From Plantago elongata (lineage: Eukaryota; Streptophyta; Magnoliopsida; Lamiales; Plantaginaceae), in the NCBI GenBank assembly GCA_036897095.1, contig JAYMSP010003132.1, positions 1 through 20,955 of the forward strand: 20,955 nt of DNA. Direction: 5' to 3'. A program made the position numbers and the translations under genes. The notes beneath the pieces are model-generated. The model saw only the letters and a list, made by a program, of their open reading frames with translations. It was not told where the DNA came from and ran no database searches. This document shows, piece after piece, positions 17,947 through 20,955 of the stretch. The first letter of the stretch is position 1. Every line of letters begins with the position of its first letter.

Positions 17947-19419
17947 ATGGCCTCCCCTGTTTTCCACTTCCTCCTACTCATCACTGTCCTCATCTTCCAA
18001 GAAACAAACTCTGCTCTCATCCTGCCATTAACACACTCCCTCTCCTCCACCAAATTCAACAGTACCCACCACCTTCTCAAAACCGTCTCTACCCGGTCCG
18101 CCTCCCGTTTCCACCGCCACAGCCGCTCCATCTCACTCCCACTCTCCCCGGGAACTGACTACACACTCTCATTCACCCTCGGCCCGAACTCCCAACCAAT
18201 CTCCCTCTACATGGACACCGGTAGCGACGTCGTCTGGCTACCCTGCCACCCGTTCCAATGCATCCTCTGCGAAGGTAAATACTCCCCTGCCTTAATCCCG
18301 AACCCTGGACCACTCAACCTCACCACTTCCACGCCAGTCTCCTGCAAATCCTCCGCCTGCTCGGCCGCCCACTCCTCCCTCCCTTCTTCCGACCTCTGCG
18401 CCATGGCCAAATGCCCCTTAGAAACTATCGAGCTTAGCGGCTGCAAGTCCTATAATTGTCCTCCTTTCTACCTAGCTTACGGAGATGGCAGCTTCATTGG
18501 CAAGCTCTATGAAGACACTCTAACAATTCCAATGTCAACCCCTTCACTCAAACTCCCAAAATTCACCTTCGGCTGTGCTCACAGCGCTCTCGGCGAGCCT
18601 ATCGGAGTCGCCGGTTTCGGCCGTGGGATACTATCCTTGCCTGCACAGCTCGCCGCAACCTCGCCAGAAATCGGAAACTACTTTTCCTACTGTTTGGTCT
18701 CTCACACATTTGATCAAACAGGTGGCGTGCGTGCTGGGCCGAGTCCACTAATACTCGGTCGCTACGAGAAGAAAACTCAACTCAGTACTACCAGTACTGA
18801 GCCTATTAACACTGTTGAAGAAACTGTAGATTACAAGTATACTCCACTGCTGGAGAATCCGAAGCACTCGTACTTCTACTGCGTCGGATTACAGGCGATT
18901 TCGGTCGAGACAACGAAGGTTCAAACGCCATTGAGCTTGAGGAGAGTTGATTCAAAAGGCAATGGCGGAATGGTTGTCGATTCAGGAACGACGTTCACTA
19001 TGCTACCAAGGGGATTCCACACCTCGGTGATGGACGAGTTCGATGCCCGAGTCAGCAAGGCTTACGAACGAGCGAGTCCAGTTGAGGAACGGACTGGACT
19101 CATGCCGTGTTACTACGGGAAAAAGGGGGAGAAATCGTTCGGATATGTTCCGAGATTGGTACTGCATTTTGGGGGAAATTCGACGGTTGCTTTGCCGAGG
19201 AGGAATTACTTTTATGAGTTTTTCGACAGTGATGCGAAGCGGAATGTGGGGTGTGTGATGCTGTTGGACGGTGGCGATGAGGCGGATAACTGCGGCGGAC
19301 CGGCGGGGTTGTTGGGGAATTACCAACAGCAGGGGTTTGAGGTGGTTTATGACTTGGAGATGAAGCGGGTCGGGTTTGCCAGGAGGAAGTGCGCATCTAT
19401 GTGGGATGTTGTTGGATAA
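17947..19419 (+). CDS. Secreted A1-family aspartic protease, At4g16563-like (nepenthesin/CND41 type)
   Basis: The gene is intronless and encodes 490 residues, near the roughly 500 expected for the group. Residues 1-23 form a hydrophobic signal peptide (FHFLLLITVLIF core), followed by a basic Ser-rich propeptide to about residue 70. The N-terminal lobe has the catalytic DTGS at 90-93, then VVWLPC and the Cys-rich insert (HPFQCILCEGK) typical of nepenthesin-like enzymes, with the flap tyrosine in YGDGS (178-182). The C-terminal lobe has the second catalytic DSGT (345-348) and ends with GNYQQQGFEVVYDL (457-470) and GFARRKCA, as in the TAXi_C domain. There is no plant-specific insert and no GPI-type hydrophobic tail. 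N-glycosylation sequons lie at N38, N124 and N411. It is likely an extracellular or vacuolar peptidase, active at acid pH if it follows the family. The wording around DTGS and PFQCILCE resembles the Arabidopsis protease At4g16563. All catalytic residues are present. The substrate is unknown. Confidence 0.95.
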   Translation: MASPVFHFLLLITVLIFQETNSALILPLTHSLSSTKFNSTHHLLKTVSTRSASRFHRHSRSISLPLSPGTDYTLSFTLGPNSQPISLYMDTGSDVVWLPCHPFQCILCEGKYSPALIPNPGPLNLTTSTPVSCKSSACSAAHSSLPSSDLCAMAKCPLETIELSGCKSYNCPPFYLAYGDGSFIGKLYEDTLTIPMSTPSLKLPKFTFGCAHSALGEPIGVAGFGRGILSLPAQLAATSPEIGNYFSYCLVSHTFDQTGGVRAGPSPLILGRYEKKTQLSTTSTEPINTVEETVDYKYTPLLENPKHSYFYCVGLQAISVETTKVQTPLSLRRVDSKGNGGMVVDSGTTFTMLPRGFHTSVMDEFDARVSKAYERASPVEERTGLMPCYYGKKGEKSFGYVPRLVLHFGGNSTVALPRRNYFYEFFDSDAKRNVGCVMLLDGGDEADNCGGPAGLLGNYQQQGFEVVYDLEMKRVGFARRKCASMWDVVG

Positions 19420-20821
19420 TTCTAACGTGCGCTTAGAAGTCAACTTAATAGTGTTGACTGCTTGACCGGTTCGAAAGTCAACGAGTTGTCTTGGTTCGAC
19501 CAGTGGGTGAATGGATCGTTGGTTTGTTTTTGTGGATTTATGTCATGCCAGTTTCGAATGCACTTGGTAATCACAAACTATGGACATGAAATCTAAATAT
19601 GAATCCCCTATAATTTATGAGTAGCAGGTGCATTCGAACGAGACGGACATATATAATATAAAATGTTTTTTAAGTTAGACGGTTATGAGAGGATATAAGT
19701 ACATAAAAATGTAAATTTTGTAAAGTGTGTTTTGATTTTTGCTATTTTAAAATGTATTTAAGAATTTATTAATTATTTTCAATCGTCTGTTCTTATTTAT
19801 TATCACTAATTGGTATTGTTCGATAACGTAAGAATTGAAAAGTACTAATTAATAGTTAACACCAAATGCAATTGCTTGAGGTGTCATCTCCAACCGCTTA
19901 TTTAGATGGTTAATTTCAACAAATGTATATCTTATAAATGCAAATTGATAGACTATTTTATAAATGAATTGAAATGATATACCAAATTCTTATTTGTCTC
20001 ACGATTATTAATAGAGATCCTAATCTGGACAAGAGATTGAAGCAACAATAAGTGAAACAAGAACAAAATCTAAAGAACATATTTTCATATATTGACCGGT
20101 TCAAGTTAATTAAGATATTTAAACTGATCGATTTTCTGCATATATAACTAATGATTTAGTAGCTATAAATGGAGTTAGATATTCTCTCATTTCTTCGTCA
20201 ATTTTGGTGTGGGATAAAAACGATTAAATGGGTTGGAGTTATGAAAATTATCTTAAACTAATGACGATAGTATAAAATCAAGCAATGCACCTTGAAAGAT
20301 AGACCGGTATGGGAAAATAGCAGGTTAAATCCTTAATAACCGATCTGCCTTGGACAGACCGGTAGAACATGAATTAGCGTGATGGTCGAATATGATTAAG
20401 CCGAGTAGAGTAGAGAGTGGTATATTTATGACAATTGACTTACTTAAATGAGAGTAAATGTCCGGGTATTTACAGTGAAATCTCCGGAGGACCAAGCTCT
20501 GACAACTGCCGACGGCTGGTCAGTGACCCATGCTGACACGTGTCACTGGAGATTGGTGGTGCGTTGTGATCACGCGGTGTACCGGGAGCATGAGAGGTCG
20601 GCCTTTGTGCTTATGTAGTAGGCTTGCTGATTTAGCCCAGTTGTGAGACTTTTACATTTTAATAAGTTAACTGGATCGGACCTGTTTGATTATGGTCGGT
20701 CTGACTAACAAGTAGTTGTGTAATTTTGCTACATTTTGTGGTGTCAGGTCAGCCGAGTGAGGCCTTCTGGTGATTAGTCGGTTCTCATTGTTATAAGAAC
20801 GTTACGACTTATTGTAATTAT
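19420..20821. other. Non-coding 3' flank of the protease gene
   Basis: No gene is visible. Immediately after the stop, AGTCAAC (19438-19444) and GTTGACT (19453-19459) form a 7-bp hairpin, with more TTGAC/GTCAA words nearby. TTCGAATGCAC (19553-19563) and GTGCATTCGAA (19628-19638) are perfect inverted repeats. From about 20090 the word GACCGGT recurs, and 20450-20780 is GC-richer and looks repeat-derived. No clear AATAAA was found, so the transcript end is unknown. Confidence 0.45.
20535..20544. promoter_or_regulatory. Palindromic G-box/ABRE-like site
   Basis: GACACGTGTC is a perfect 10-bp palindrome containing CACGTG, nested between wider arms CAGTGAC (20521-20527) and GTCACTG (20542-20548). 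No adjacent gene is in view. It lies in a GC-richer block that may be transposon-derived. Confidence 0.3.
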
Positions 20822-20955
20822 CAGGGCCGTCTTCGAGAATTGAGGGGCCCTGTTCAAAAAAATTAAACGAGGCCTAACATCATACGCGGTATTAAGTAAA
20901 AAAAATTATAAACGTGCAAAACATCCAAAATCAACCGTTACAAGTATTGTTTTTA
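20822..20955 (+). mobile_element. hAT-like transposon terminus (runs off right edge)
   Basis: CAGGGCCGTCTTCGAGAATT, then GAGGGGCCCTG and AAACGAGGCCTAAC, resembles the CAGGGCCGG...GGGCCC...GAGGCC ends of plant hAT elements whose transposase is often labelled zinc-finger MYM-type. CAGGGCC (20822-20828) and GGCCCTG (20846-20852) are inverted copies. GTAATTAT (20814-20821) would be the 8-bp target duplication if the other end is found. Only the terminus is visible and no coding part is included. Confidence 0.45.

Noticed and set aside
19003..19443. Minus-strand frames of 146 and 98 codons under the protease gene
   Set aside because: They are shadows of the G-rich end of the protease CDS. The plus-strand frame has catalytic motifs and full family length.
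1..20955. CRISPR array, operon, bacterial defence system or other novel prokaryote-like system
   Set aside because: There are no regularly spaced repeats, Shine-Dalgarno-led gene clusters or prokaryotic protein families. Introns, SINEs and LTR elements identify plant nuclear DNA.

Overview
This is a stretch of plant nuclear DNA, almost certainly from a eudicot. It is AT-rich, with one multi-exon gene (GT-AG introns), one long intronless gene, and plant-type transposable elements in most of the space between them. There is no sign of bacterial, organellar or free viral sequence. The species cannot be fixed from the sequence.

Layout from left to right. Positions 1-1081 are the end of a DNA transposon that looks PIF/Harbinger-like. 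It carries a minus-strand Myb/trihelix-like reading frame that runs off the left edge, and an unusually GC-rich, hairpin-filled terminus. Positions 1326-3726 hold a six-exon plus-strand gene that no single open frame reveals. Spliced, it gives a 147-residue HIT-family protein with an HLHLHCF triad, best matched to HINT4 (APS phosphorylase/adenylylsulfatase). Its long second intron contains SINE-like insertions. Positions 4471-6196 are a reverse-oriented, apparently non-autonomous LTR retrotransposon with short LTRs, an initiator-tRNA-Met primer site and a polypurine tract, but no recognisable gag or pol. It abuts a decayed 5' end of another Copia-type element (about 6197-6640). Positions 7110-9877 are non-coding and contain one well-supported SINE with target-site duplications and a second candidate. 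Positions 9878-15809 are a complete but dead Ty1/Copia element, with 395 and 399 bp LTRs, a GTATA duplication, and gag, protease, integrase, RT and RNase H broken by stops and frameshifts. Positions 17947-19419 encode a 490-residue secreted A1-family aspartic protease of the nepenthesin/CND41 type, resembling Arabidopsis At4g16563. The rest is non-coding, ending in a hAT-like transposon terminus at 20822.

Two host genes are therefore present: a HINT4 orthologue and an At4g16563-like aspartic protease. By recalled locus numbers (At4g16566 and At4g16563) these are neighbours in Arabidopsis, so the window looks like a conserved gene pair pushed about 14 kb apart, partly by retrotransposon insertions. 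Nothing suggests the two proteins share a pathway. The most interesting material is the hidden HINT4 gene and its start-codon arrangement, the reverse-oriented non-autonomous LTR element, the non-canonical Copia LTR ends with a perfect hairpin just before the polypurine tract, and the hairpin-rich Harbinger end.
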